From the NCBI RefSeq assembly GCF_013116825.1, contig NZ_JABFNS010000007.1, positions 39,704-103,703 on the forward strand: a DNA stretch of 64,000 nt, read 5' to 3'. Of the stretch, positions 1 to 7,893 are shown piece after piece; the first letter of the stretch is position 1; every line of letters begins with the position of its first letter. Origin of the DNA: Myxococcus xanthus (GTDB lineage Bacteria > Myxococcota > Myxococcia > Myxococcales > Myxococcaceae). The notes beneath the pieces were generated by a model. That model saw nothing but the letters and a program-made list of their open reading frames with translations, was not told the DNA's origin and did not search any database. The translations under genes and the position numbers were made by a program.

Positions 1-327
1 CACGGGCCTCGAATCAAGCCCGCCCGCATCAACGGGCGGCTGGGCGGCCACGGCCCCTGGGAACATCACCCCGCGGATGTTCCCCCTGCACCCCGGGTTG
101 TCATCCCGCCACGGAACGGCCCACCGTACAGCCCAGGCCCCCCCCCCGTGGCCTGTCGCCCAGGTCCGCCAGCGTGCCCGCGCGCCCACGGCGGCGAGCT
201 GACTGTGGAAGCGCCTCCCGTGGGCCCCGGCGCGCGCTTCGTGCCGCGCCACCCATGCCCCAGGTGCCGCAGGCTCCCACGTCCTCCCCTTGAAGCCTAC
301 CCCGCCCAGGCCACTAACCTCACGGGC
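1..327. other. Left-edge region with no supported gene
   Basis: No reading frame here has the strong G/C third-position bias of the neighbouring genes. A 7-bp-stem hairpin (CCGCCCG, loop CATCAA, CGGGCGG) lies at 20-39 without a T-run, so it is at best a weak transcript end for a gene to the left of the window. The open frame that runs from 148 into the following gene uses codons unlike the rest of that gene before 328. Confidence 0.5.
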
Positions 328-699
328 ATGGAAGCGATGCAGCGAAACGAGTCGGCGCCCCCGCGCCGGGCGTGGCTGCCCTGGGGCCTGCTGGTGAGCG
401 CGGTGCTGCTCGCCACGACAGGGGCCTGGGCGGGTTCGCGCTCCATCTCCGCCCTGGTGGAACGCAACGACGCGCTGACACGCGAGGCGGCCGAGTCCGA
501 GGCCCGCGTGGCCGAGCTCCAGGCCCTGCGCGAGGCCATGTCGCGCCGGCTGCGCACGCTGGAGCAGCAGCACCACGCCGCCTATGCCGCCGCGGTGACG
601 GCCACCGCCGCGTGCACCACGGCGCTCCAGCCGCCGCCCGCGCCGGGCAAGCCCGACCCCCGGCGCCTGGCCAAGGCCAAGAAGCAGGGCCGGCGCTGA
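328..699 (+). CDS. Small membrane-anchored coiled-coil protein, function unknown
   Basis: About 123 residues. A basic N-terminus (residues 1-14) is followed by one hydrophobic segment (about 15-35). A heptad-like stretch rich in Glu, Arg, Leu and Ala (about 40-85) then predicts a coiled coil, and the tail is Pro/Lys/Arg-rich. The layout suggests an inner-membrane anchor with a periplasmic coiled coil. An ATG at 328 and another in frame at 337 are both possible starts, and neither has an ideal Shine-Dalgarno sequence. I do not recognise the family. The next gene begins 160 bp downstream on the same strand. Confidence 0.6.
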   Translation: MEAMQRNESAPPRRAWLPWGLLVSAVLLATTGAWAGSRSISALVERNDALTREAAESEARVAELQALREAMSRRLRTLEQQHHAAYAAAVTATAACTTALQPPPAPGKPDPRRLAKAKKQGRR

Positions 700-858
700 C
701 GGCGCGTGGCCACCACGTCCACACGCCTTGAGAGGGTGTGGACCCCCAGGCAACAGGGCCCACCGCCAACCCCGCGAAACCGCGGGCCTGAGCGCCCGGC
801 CCGCGACGTGCTACCGCCGGAGCCACCGAGTCTCTTTTCGCTCCGAGGTCCACGCTCC

Positions 859-2370
859 ATGTCGCCCTTCGCGCTTCGCCCCTCCTCGCGCTCCCTGCGG
901 GCCGCGCTCCTGTTCCTGACCGCGCTGCTGCTTCCCCAGGCCCCGGCCCGGGCCGAGCCCGGCATCCGCATCCTGAACTCGCTCCGCGCCGAGGAGCTGG
1001 CCTTCAACGCGCTCACCAGCAATCGGGCCGCGCTGGACGCCCTCACCGAGATGCCGCTGCACTCGAAGACGTTCGTCTTCGACGGCCGGCTCAAGCACGC
1101 GCTGGAGCACCCACCTGCCCGGAACGTGATGGCGTACCTCACCGAGTGCGCGCTGCCGCCCGGCGCCGCCGTGGAGTGGACCAGCCGCGCTGGCGACACG
1201 TACACCTTCAAGGGCGAGGTGGGGCTGTGCCCCGAGTGGGAGAAGGACAAGCCGAGCCAGGCCTGCCTGGGCTACGTGACGGCCTGTCTCCTGGCGCGCA
1301 ACAACGCCTTCGGCCGCCGCGTGATGGTGTCCATGCGCGGCGAGGACCCGAGCGAACCCCGGCGCTTCAACCCCTCGGGCGCCCGCCAGGAGTGGAGCCC
1401 CATGTTCCTGCCCTGCGCGTCGGGTGAGGCGGGCCTCCATGCCGAGTGCGGCTGGCTGGGGGAGAACGTGGGCACCTGCAACCCGGGCGACACGGTGACG
1501 GTGGCCGCGGGCGCGCCCCACCCGGCCACGTGCACGGGCCAGTTGGGCCGCATCTTCGGAGACCGGGTGCTGCGCGTGTGCGAGGACCCGCGGGGCTGCG
1601 CCTGGGAGGACCGCCTGGCGGACACGCTCGGCAACCCCTGCGGAGGAATCGAGCCCAGCGTCGAGTTCAAGTGCCCCGCGAGCGGCCGCTACAGCGTCAT
1701 GTCCGCGCCCTACAGCCGCGCCGCGATTCCGGGCTCGTGGGTGGCCCCGGTGGCCACCTCCGGCACCTACCCGGCCGAGCCCTTCGGCGCGTACACGTTC
1801 CGGGAGGGCGCCTTCTACGGGAACATGTTCGACTCGCGCGGCCTGACGGTGGAGGTCGTCCTCAATCAGGACACCCTCCAGCCCAAGCTCGTCAACCTGC
1901 GCTTCAAGGGCGTGGTCCATGACAACGTCCACGCCTGCCACGGCCGGGACTGGGTGGACGGCGACAGCCACCTGCGCTCGCGCATCTGCGCCAACGCCGA
2001 CGTCGGCGGTGAGCACATCGCCGGCTGCATGGCCCGCGCGGAGGGCCCCTGCGAACCGGGCAGCTACAACCCCCGCGCCGTCCGCTGCAAGGTGAACGAC
2101 GGCACCGCGGTGTGGGGGGACGGCGACTTCGAGGGTTGCATGGACGAGGCCGGCTTCCAGCACCCCGAGCCCATCACCGTGTACCTGCGCTCGCCCTGCG
2201 AGGCGATTTCCCCCAAGACGCAGACCACCTGTGGGGTGACGTGCGACTACTCCGAGTTCCCTCCCAAGTGCTCGGACACGTGCAAGCTCAAGAAGTCCCC
2301 GGGCCAGTGCCTCCAGACGGACGCGTGCCTGAACAACCCCAAGAACTGCCCGGAGCCACCTCAACAGTGA
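859..2370 (+). CDS. Secreted cysteine-rich protein, possibly of the ADYC-domain type
   Basis: About 503 residues. The N-terminus is a clear Sec signal peptide (basic start, hydrophobic core, cleavage near the Ala-Arg-Ala-Glu at about residues 29-32). The mature protein has many cysteines, including paired ones typical of disulfide-stabilised extracellular proteins. A central stretch reading YVTACLLARNNAFG near residues 140-155 resembles large secreted hypothetical proteins I know from myxobacteria. The ATG at 859 is preferred over the longer frame because the signal peptide starts there and GAGG lies upstream. No catalytic motif is visible. The ADYC assignment is a tentative recollection. Confidence 0.7.
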   Translation: MSPFALRPSSRSLRAALLFLTALLLPQAPARAEPGIRILNSLRAEELAFNALTSNRAALDALTEMPLHSKTFVFDGRLKHALEHPPARNVMAYLTECALPPGAAVEWTSRAGDTYTFKGEVGLCPEWEKDKPSQACLGYVTACLLARNNAFGRRVMVSMRGEDPSEPRRFNPSGARQEWSPMFLPCASGEAGLHAECGWLGENVGTCNPGDTVTVAAGAPHPATCTGQLGRIFGDRVLRVCEDPRGCAWEDRLADTLGNPCGGIEPSVEFKCPASGRYSVMSAPYSRAAIPGSWVAPVATSGTYPAEPFGAYTFREGAFYGNMFDSRGLTVEVVLNQDTLQPKLVNLRFKGVVHDNVHACHGRDWVDGDSHLRSRICANADVGGEHIAGCMARAEGPCEPGSYNPRAVRCKVNDGTAVWGDGDFEGCMDEAGFQHPEPITVYLRSPCEAISPKTQTTCGVTCDYSEFPPKCSDTCKLKKSPGQCLQTDACLNNPKNCPEPPQQ

Positions 2371-2449
2371 TTCGGATTGAATAAAGCAGGCCGCCAGGCG
2401 TCCAGGTCTCCGGCGGCCGCATCCCCGGCCCATCGTCAGGAGCTGACCC

Positions 2450-3313
2450 GTGTTCCCAATCCGGACCCTGCTGTGTGCCCTTCTCGCGCTCGCGCTGGGC
2501 CTGGGTCCCACGGCGGCGGAGGCCCGCTTCGGCAAGCGCTCGCGGCCGTCCCAGAGCGACTCGAACCGGGACAGGGATGACCAGGAGCACGGGGCCTCCG
2601 CCATCGGCTCGGACGACGACGATGACGACGACGACGCGCCACGTCGCCGCTCCCGGCGGCGCTCCTCGAGCAACCGGCGGCACGTGAGCAGCGGCTCGAG
2701 CACGGTGACGGTGAGCTGGCTCTCCTACCTCTTCATCACCGGCAACCACCGGATGGGCGTGTCGCCGGAGCTGCGCGGGGAGCGCCACGCGGCGGCGCTG
2801 TCCTTCCGCGTGGGCATCCAGGGAGGGCCGCTCGACGAAGGGGGCGGCGGCGCCGACCTGTTCCTCGGGCTGGAGGGCCGGCGCTTCGGCGTGGACCTGC
2901 GGCTGACGGGCCTGGGCCTGCCCACGGATGACGGGACGAGTGGTTCGGACTCCATCACCCTGACGCAGTCGCACCTCACCTGGGCGCTCATCTCCCATGA
3001 GCGTGCCCGCCTGCGCGCGGAGGCCGGTGTCAGCACCGCGCACGCGCCGGACATCACCTTCGTCGGCCCCAGCTTCGGCGCCTCCCTGGAGGCCTGCATC
3101 GCCGGCCCCTTGGACCTGGAGGCGCGCCTGCAGGTGACGCCCTTCCCCTACCGGCAGGTGGACGCGAACGCCGCGCTGGCGTTGAAGCTGGGCGCGGTGG
3201 TGCTGCGCGGCGGCTACCGCGGCATGGTGCTGGACGACGCCGGTTACGTGGATGGCGCCTCCCACGTCGACACCTTCCACGGCCCCTTCCTGGGCCTGGG
3301 CCTTACCTACTGA
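2450..3313 (+). CDS. Exported beta-rich protein with Asp-run linker (paralogue A of a pair)
   Basis: About 287 residues, GTG start with AGGAG seven bases upstream. A signal peptide (about 1-25) ends just before the sequence ARFGKR. Next comes a charged low-complexity linker: eight consecutive Asp residues followed by an Arg/Ser-rich stretch (about 50-85). The C-terminal 200 residues alternate hydrophobic and polar positions and end in GLGLTY, as in small outer-membrane beta-barrels. The gene at 4096-5025 encodes a paralogue with the same ARFGKR junction and a closely similar C-terminal domain (FVGPSF, VDLEAR/LDLEAR, PFP-RQVDA). An outer-membrane or periplasmic location is inferred; the function is unknown. 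Confidence 0.7.
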   Translation: MFPIRTLLCALLALALGLGPTAAEARFGKRSRPSQSDSNRDRDDQEHGASAIGSDDDDDDDDAPRRRSRRRSSSNRRHVSSGSSTVTVSWLSYLFITGNHRMGVSPELRGERHAAALSFRVGIQGGPLDEGGGGADLFLGLEGRRFGVDLRLTGLGLPTDDGTSGSDSITLTQSHLTWALISHERARLRAEAGVSTAHAPDITFVGPSFGASLEACIAGPLDLEARLQVTPFPYRQVDANAALALKLGAVVLRGGYRGMVLDDAGYVDGASHVDTFHGPFLGLGLTY

Positions 3314-3357
3314 CGTCCGCTGAAGTCCTCACGCCCGCGTCAGCGCGCAGCCCGCGC

Positions 3358-3762
3358 TCACGCGGGCGTCTTCACCGCGCCGCTGGCCACCGGGCAGTGC
3401 CGCCGCGTCGCCGCCAGCAGCATCTCCAGCCTTACGGGCTTGCGCAGCACCCCCGCCGCGCCAGGCGGCAGCGGCCCGGCCTCCGCCGTCATCACCACCA
3501 CCCGCGTCCCGGCGAAGCGCTCATCGGACCGCAGCCGCTCGAGCAGACCTCGCCCGTCCACGCGCGGAATCTCCCAGTCGAGCAGCACCAGGCAGGCGGA
3601 CTCCAGCGCCGCGAGCACGCGAAGCGCCTCCACGGCGTTGATGGCCATGGACACCTCGAAGCCCTCGTCATGCAGCGCTTCCGCCATGGCCCCCCGAACG
3701 TCCGGGTCATCCTCCACAATCAGGACCTGCGGCTGCACCACGGGATGAGTCACACCCGGCAC
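3358..3762 (-). CDS. Single-domain response regulator (CheY-like receiver)
   Basis: About 134 residues forming one receiver domain with no output domain. The acidic pocket (VEDD near residues 16-19), the phospho-acceptor Asp at about residue 62 in LLDWEIP, the switch Thr in VVMTAE and the conserved Lys in RKPV are all present, so it should be phosphorylatable. The GTG at 3762 is chosen because GGAGGG sits six bases upstream; a second GTG lies three codons downstream. The frame continues far upstream but without coding bias. There is no kinase next to it. It lies convergent to one paralogue of an envelope protein pair and divergent from the other. Confidence 0.85.
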   Translation of the reverse strand: MPGVTHPVVQPQVLIVEDDPDVRGAMAEALHDEGFEVSMAINAVEALRVLAALESACLVLLDWEIPRVDGRGLLERLRSDERFAGTRVVVMTAEAGPLPPGAAGVLRKPVRLEMLLAATRRHCPVASGAVKTPA

Positions 3763-4095
3763 CCTAGTCCCTCCTTCGCGCCCAGGCACGAGCGACTTCG
3801 CCGCATTCCGCTCACTGTCAAAGCATGAGCATCTGCCGGGCCCGCGCATGCAGATATTACAGCACGGGCGAGGCCGCTGTGGCCCCTTCGGCGCCGCGAG
3901 CCACACGGCCTCCCGGGCAGGCGCGCGACGTGAGCTTCCACCGGGTGGCATTCGCAGCGACGGCGAACCGGCGCGGTGTCTGGCGCCGCACAGCACACGC
4001 TGGTGGACGACACCTCGCGCCTGGAGGCCCATGGTCCCTGGGGAGGGAAGTCGGTTGAATCCGCCCGCCCCCGAAATCCCCACGAGGAGTGGACC
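3763..4095. other. Divergent intergenic region upstream of the response regulator and paralogue B
   Basis: This 333-bp stretch separates two divergent starts and must hold both promoters. It includes a slightly AT-richer patch around 3840-3865 (TGCAGATATTACAGC). Open frames cross it in both directions but lack coding bias. I see no repeat or convincing palindrome. Confidence 0.5.
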
Positions 4096-5025
4096 TTGCC
4101 CGCATCCAAGGCCGTGCTGTGCGCCGCGCTCGCGGTCAGTGTCCTGCTGGGCACCTCTCCCGCGCAGGCGCGCTTCGGCAAGCGAGACGCCTCCTCGTCC
4201 TCGTCACGGGGCACGTCCCGTCAGGCCTCCCCGTCCCAGGAGTCACGCCGCGCCCGAGCCCATCCCGCGTCCGCCATTGGCCAGTCCCCTGAGGGCTCGC
4301 ATGACAACCGCCGCACGCACCCGGCCTCCGCCCTTGGCCGCGAGCGCACGCCCCGGGGTGACGACGCGCCCCGGCGGCGCGCCACGCGCGTGCGCCGGCC
4401 ACCAGCGGGCTCCATCGTCGCGGGGGCCGTCATCGGCGCAACCCGCCCAGGCTTCGCCGCCGCGCGGCCCGCCCAACGGGTGGTGCGCGAGCCAGAGGAC
4501 ACGGTGCCGCTGCTGGTGCGCATGGGCGTGCAGGGAGATTTGCTGGGCGACGCCGGGGCCATGGGGCTCTTCATGGCCATGGATGGCCGCCATCTGGGCC
4601 TGGACGCGCGCATCACCGGCATGTCGCTGCCCACGAAGGATGGCTCGGAGGCCACCGACCGCATCACCCTGCTGAGCGCGCACGCCTCCGCGGCGCTGTG
4701 GGCGGGGGAGCGGGGCCGGCTGCGACTCGAGGGCGGCGTCGCCAGCGCGCATGCGCCGGACATCCTCTTCGTGGGCCCCAGCTTCGCCGCGTCCGCGGAG
4801 GCCTGCATCGGCGCCTCGCCGGTGGACCTCGAGGCCCGCATCCAGGCGGTGCCCTTCCCGCACCGTCAGGTGGATGCCCAGGCCGGCCTGGCCGTGCACG
4901 TGGGTTCGCTCCACCTGCGCGGCGGCTGGCGGGCCCTCTACCTCAATGACGCCGGTCACACGACCGGGGAGAAGCAAATCGAACGGCTCACCGGCCCGTA
5001 CCTGGGGCTGGGCCTCACGCTCTGA
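4096..5025 (+). CDS. Exported beta-rich protein with disordered linker (paralogue B of a pair)
   Basis: About 309 residues. The start is taken as TTG at 4096 because GAGGAG lies six bases upstream and it gives a signal peptide ending before ARFGKR, exactly as in the paralogue starting at 2450. The segment at about residues 30-130 is Ser/Arg/Pro/Ala-rich and probably disordered. It contains repeats of the type HPASAIG and HPASALG. The C-terminal 180 residues match paralogue A (shared FVGPSF, EACI, DLEAR and an LGLGLT end) and look like a small beta-barrel. An earlier ATG at 3976 is open but not preferred. Function unknown; a tandem duplication is likely. Confidence 0.7.
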   Translation: MPASKAVLCAALAVSVLLGTSPAQARFGKRDASSSSSRGTSRQASPSQESRRARAHPASAIGQSPEGSHDNRRTHPASALGRERTPRGDDAPRRRATRVRRPPAGSIVAGAVIGATRPGFAAARPAQRVVREPEDTVPLLVRMGVQGDLLGDAGAMGLFMAMDGRHLGLDARITGMSLPTKDGSEATDRITLLSAHASAALWAGERGRLRLEGGVASAHAPDILFVGPSFAASAEACIGASPVDLEARIQAVPFPHRQVDAQAGLAVHVGSLHLRGGWRALYLNDAGHTTGEKQIERLTGPYLGLGLTL

Positions 5026-5089
5026 CGCCTCGGGTGGTGCTGGCCGGAGCCCCTTCTCTCACGGGCCCCAGCCAGCCGGCCGTCGCGCG

Positions 5090-5779
5090 CTACTCCTCGG
5101 ACGCGGCGGCCATGGGCGCCGAACCACCGCCCAGCTCCGCCACGTTGGACGTCGCAGACGCGGTGCCACGCTTGGCGCCGCGACGCTTGGGCGGAGGCGC
5201 CAGCCGCGGCTGCGTGCCGAACAGGCGCTCGTACGTCTCCGGCGTGTTGATGTTCACCACCACGCCCGGGTCCTTCACCGGCACGCGGCGCACCTTCATC
5301 GTCGCCAACGCGGGCTCCAACTGCTGGCCCTCCGCGGCGCGCAGCCGCTCCGCCCCGCTCCGTGAGAGCACCAGTGGCCAGCCAGGCGCGCCCTCGAACT
5401 CCGGGCGCAGCAGCTCATCCGCGTCTCCCGCCATCTTCAGGAGCGACTTGAGCGTGGACGCGCGCAGCGCCGGCATGTCCACCGGATGCAGCAGCACCAC
5501 GTCCGCGCCCGCCTCCAGCGCGGCGTCCAACCCCGCCTTTATCGACAGGAGGGGCCCTTCCTGCCACCGCTCCGCTTCCACCAGCTCCATCCCCGGATGC
5601 TGCTCGCGCACCGCCTCGGAGTCCTTCCCCACCACGCCGAGCACCATGGAACCCGCCTTGCCAAAGGTGGATGCCAGGGACTGGAGGAAGCTCTTGCCTC
5701 CCTCGTGCTCGATAAGCGCCTTGGGGTGGCCCATCCGCCGGGCCTCACCCGCAGCGAGGATGATCGCCACTGCCTTCAT
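5090..5779 (-). CDS. MobA-like NTP transferase (molybdenum cofactor cytidylyltransferase type)
   Basis: About 229 residues. The N-terminus carries the nucleotidyltransferase signature LAAG...RMG.PKAL (residues about 8-22), followed by a metal-binding HPVDMP motif near the middle. This is the MobA/MocA fold that transfers a nucleotidyl group to a cofactor or sugar. The last 40 residues are a low-complexity basic/Ser/Ala tail beyond the usual domain. ATG 5779 is preferred to the ATG at 5800 because GGAGGAGG lies just upstream. No other molybdenum genes adjoin it, so the acceptor substrate is open. Confidence 0.8.
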   Translation of the reverse strand: MKAVAIILAAGEARRMGHPKALIEHEGGKSFLQSLASTFGKAGSMVLGVVGKDSEAVREQHPGMELVEAERWQEGPLLSIKAGLDAALEAGADVVLLHPVDMPALRASTLKSLLKMAGDADELLRPEFEGAPGWPLVLSRSGAERLRAAEGQQLEPALATMKVRRVPVKDPGVVVNINTPETYERLFGTQPRLAPPPKRRGAKRGTASATSNVAELGGGSAPMAAASEE

Positions 5780-5899
5780 GCCAGCCTCCTCCGCCCCCAT
5801 GAATGAACGCCGCAGGCCCGGGGGCCTCCGCTCAAAGGCTGTGGCGTCCGCGTGGGATTGCAGCCCACCCCAGGGTCCCAGCCGTCAGCCAGACGCCAG

Positions 5900-6157
5900 T
5901 CACTCCGGACGGGTGTTCGCTGGATGAGCCTCCAGCCAGGCGCTCCGTCCCCTATGCGTCATCCGAAACACCGTGCCCTGTCGGGGGGGCTCCCGCGTGA
6001 ATTCGAAGCCGCGGAAGCGCTCCGGGACGGAGCCGGAGCAGCCCTGGAAGGTCGTGGCCATCCTCGCCGCCAGGTGCGCCACCTCCGGCGCGGGGTTCTG
6101 CTCCCAGGCCGTGTCCTCCGGACGCGGCGTGCGAAGCGGAGGGCGCCCTTCTGACAC
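5900..6157 (-). CDS. Small conserved-looking protein of unknown function
   Basis: About 85 residues from a GTG at 6157; an ATG at 6211 is in frame but the extra codons lose the strong G/C third-position bias. From 6157 to the stop, nearly every codon ends in G or C, which supports a real gene. The product is soluble and basic, with one Cys and a central FRGFEFTREPP stretch. I recognise no domain. It lies downstream of nothing on its strand and is divergent from the OmpA-type gene. Confidence 0.55.
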   Translation of the reverse strand: MSEGRPPLRTPRPEDTAWEQNPAPEVAHLAARMATTFQGCSGSVPERFRGFEFTREPPRQGTVFRMTHRGRSAWLEAHPANTRPE

Positions 6158-6265
6158 CGCTGCAACCTTGCAACGCCAGACACCTGCGCACACCGGGGCG
6201 CCTTGAGGCACACCCTGGGCGTCTGGCTACGGTGGCCCCCGTTCAGCCACTCGGGAGGTCGCGAC

Positions 6266-7153
6266 ATGACGGAGTCCACGCAACACGGCCAGGCACAGCA
6301 CGGACGGCCCTGGGTGCCCTGGCTGGTGACGGCGTTGGTGGTGCTGATGTCGGGCGGCGTGATGTACCTGGCGCACCGCGGGACGAGCCAGGCCGAGGCA
6401 CTGGCGGAGCAGTCCCGCCAGTCCGCGGTGGAGGCCGCCACGCGGGCGCGTGACGCGGAGGCCGCGCGGCTGCAACTGGAGCAGAAGTTGGCGGCGCTGG
6501 AAGCCGAGCGCGCCCAGCTTGCCACGGAGAAGGAGCGGCTCAGCACGGAGAAGGAACAGCTCAGCCAGACGGTGCAGGAGCAGGAGGCGGAGCTGGCGAA
6601 GCTGAAGGCGACCTACGACGACCTGCAGGACAAGATGAAGGCGGAGATCGCCGAGGGCGCCATCCGCCTGTCCCAGGTGGAGGGCCGCATCCAGGTGGAC
6701 CTGGTGGACAAGGTGCTGTTCGACTCCGGCGACGCGAGCATCAGCGCGCGCGGCCAGGAGGTGCTGACGCGGCTGGGCAGCGTGCTGGCCAAGGTGGAGG
6801 ACAAGTCCATCCAGGTGTCGGGCCACACGGATGACTCACCCCCGTCGCAGAAGCTGCAGAGCACCTTCCCGTCCAACTGGGAGCTGTCCGTGGCGCGCGC
6901 GGTGAACGTGGTGCGCTTCCTCCAGGACACGGGCGGCGTGCCCGCGCGCCGGCTGGTGGCGGCGGGCTACGGGCAAATGCGTCCGGTGTCCACCAACGCG
7001 ACCCCGCTGGGCCGCGCGCGCAACCGGCGCATCGAGGTGCTCCTCATGCCGGACCTGCCCTCCAAGCGCACGCCGGCCGCGGCCGTCCAGCGCGCGGTCG
7101 CGGGTGGCACCGCGACCAAGGCCCAGGCGAAGCCCGCGCGCGGGGCGAAGTAG
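6266..7153 (+). CDS. OmpA-family peptidoglycan-binding protein with N-terminal anchor and coiled coil
   Basis: About 295 residues. A transmembrane segment (about 18-37) anchors it. A long Glu/Ala/Leu-rich coiled coil (about 42-130) leads to an OmpA/MotB-like C-terminal domain (about 145-265) with the hallmark VLFDSG, SGHTDD and NRRIEV motifs that bind diaminopimelate in peptidoglycan. The Ala/Lys-rich tail is probably disordered. GGGAGG upstream fixes the ATG at 6266 rather than 6203. The single inner-membrane helix plus coiled coil suggests it spans the periplasm and tethers to the wall. The next gene converges 20 bp away. Confidence 0.88.
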   Translation: MTESTQHGQAQHGRPWVPWLVTALVVLMSGGVMYLAHRGTSQAEALAEQSRQSAVEAATRARDAEAARLQLEQKLAALEAERAQLATEKERLSTEKEQLSQTVQEQEAELAKLKATYDDLQDKMKAEIAEGAIRLSQVEGRIQVDLVDKVLFDSGDASISARGQEVLTRLGSVLAKVEDKSIQVSGHTDDSPPSQKLQSTFPSNWELSVARAVNVVRFLQDTGGVPARRLVAAGYGQMRPVSTNATPLGRARNRRIEVLLMPDLPSKRTPAAAVQRAVAGGTATKAQAKPARGAK

Positions 7154-7173
7154 CCGCGCGCCGCGCCTCTCCG

Positions 7174-7701
7174 CTACTGCTTCTCCACCGACTCCAGCAG
7201 CTTGCGGAAGGACTTCTCCGAAGCGGCCACCGTCTTCTCCGGGCCCGTCAGCTTGAAGAAGACGGCGCCCTGGGCGCCCTCGACGATGGCGCCCAGCAGC
7301 CGGAAGCCGGGCTTGGGCGTCGAGGGGCCCATCATCGGCCCGCCGCCCGTGTACGTGCCCTTCACGTCCACCGTCGTCAACGGCATGCCGTTGACCTTCT
7401 CCGTCTTCGTCTTCGACTTCTCCTGGGGAATGGGCTTGCCGTCCGCCGTCTGGAACTGGCCCACCCAGCGCTTCACGTTGGCGTCCACCGCGCCGCCCTG
7501 GCCCTGGCCGAAGTAGAAGACGGCCAGCTCCGCCCCCTCCGTGTCGCCCTTCGCCGCGGGAATCTTGTACGTCGCCGCGCGCATTGGCCGGGCCCCCTGC
7601 ACCGCCCAGTCCGCGGGCGCCGTCCACTTCAGGCCCCCCGCCTCCTCCGCATGCGCCACCACGGCAACGGCCACCACCAGCACACCCAATAGTCGGTTCA
7701 T
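7174..7701 (-). CDS. Small exported protein of unknown function
   Basis: About 175 residues with a cleavable signal peptide (about 1-19, ending AHA-EE). The mature part is compact and has the pattern of a PsbP/Mog1-like or outer-membrane-tether domain: an opening KWTAPADW and a closing FFKLTGPEKTV...FRKLL. No enzyme motifs. The stop converges with the OmpA-type gene, and the start is divergent from the lipase-like operon, with 192 bp of relatively AT-rich sequence between that must hold both promoters. Confidence 0.75.
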   Translation of the reverse strand: MNRLLGVLVVAVAVVAHAEEAGGLKWTAPADWAVQGARPMRAATYKIPAAKGDTEGAELAVFYFGQGQGGAVDANVKRWVGQFQTADGKPIPQEKSKTKTEKVNGMPLTTVDVKGTYTGGGPMMGPSTPKPGFRLLGAIVEGAQGAVFFKLTGPEKTVAASEKSFRKLLESVEKQ

Positions 7702-7893
7702 GCGCGGCAGCGTAACCGCCTGGGCCTCACTGCGCAGCGTGTCAACGACCGCCCGTCTCACAACCCCGCACGCGCCATCACAACTGACACGACGCGTCAA
7801 GTCCCTTGTCTTCCTGCCAACCCATGGACGTGGTACGCCACGGACGTTTCCAGTCCAGTCATCCCAACCCAGGACTTGGAGGGGGTTGTACCC

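Noticed and set aside
20..39. Hairpin at the left edge as a terminator
   Set aside because: A 7-bp stem without a T-run is common by chance in DNA of this composition, and no gene end is visible before it.
7148..7183. AGTAGC/GCTACT inverted repeat between the convergent OmpA-type and small exported genes
   Set aside because: The 6-bp arms overlap both stop regions and are too short and widely spaced to call.
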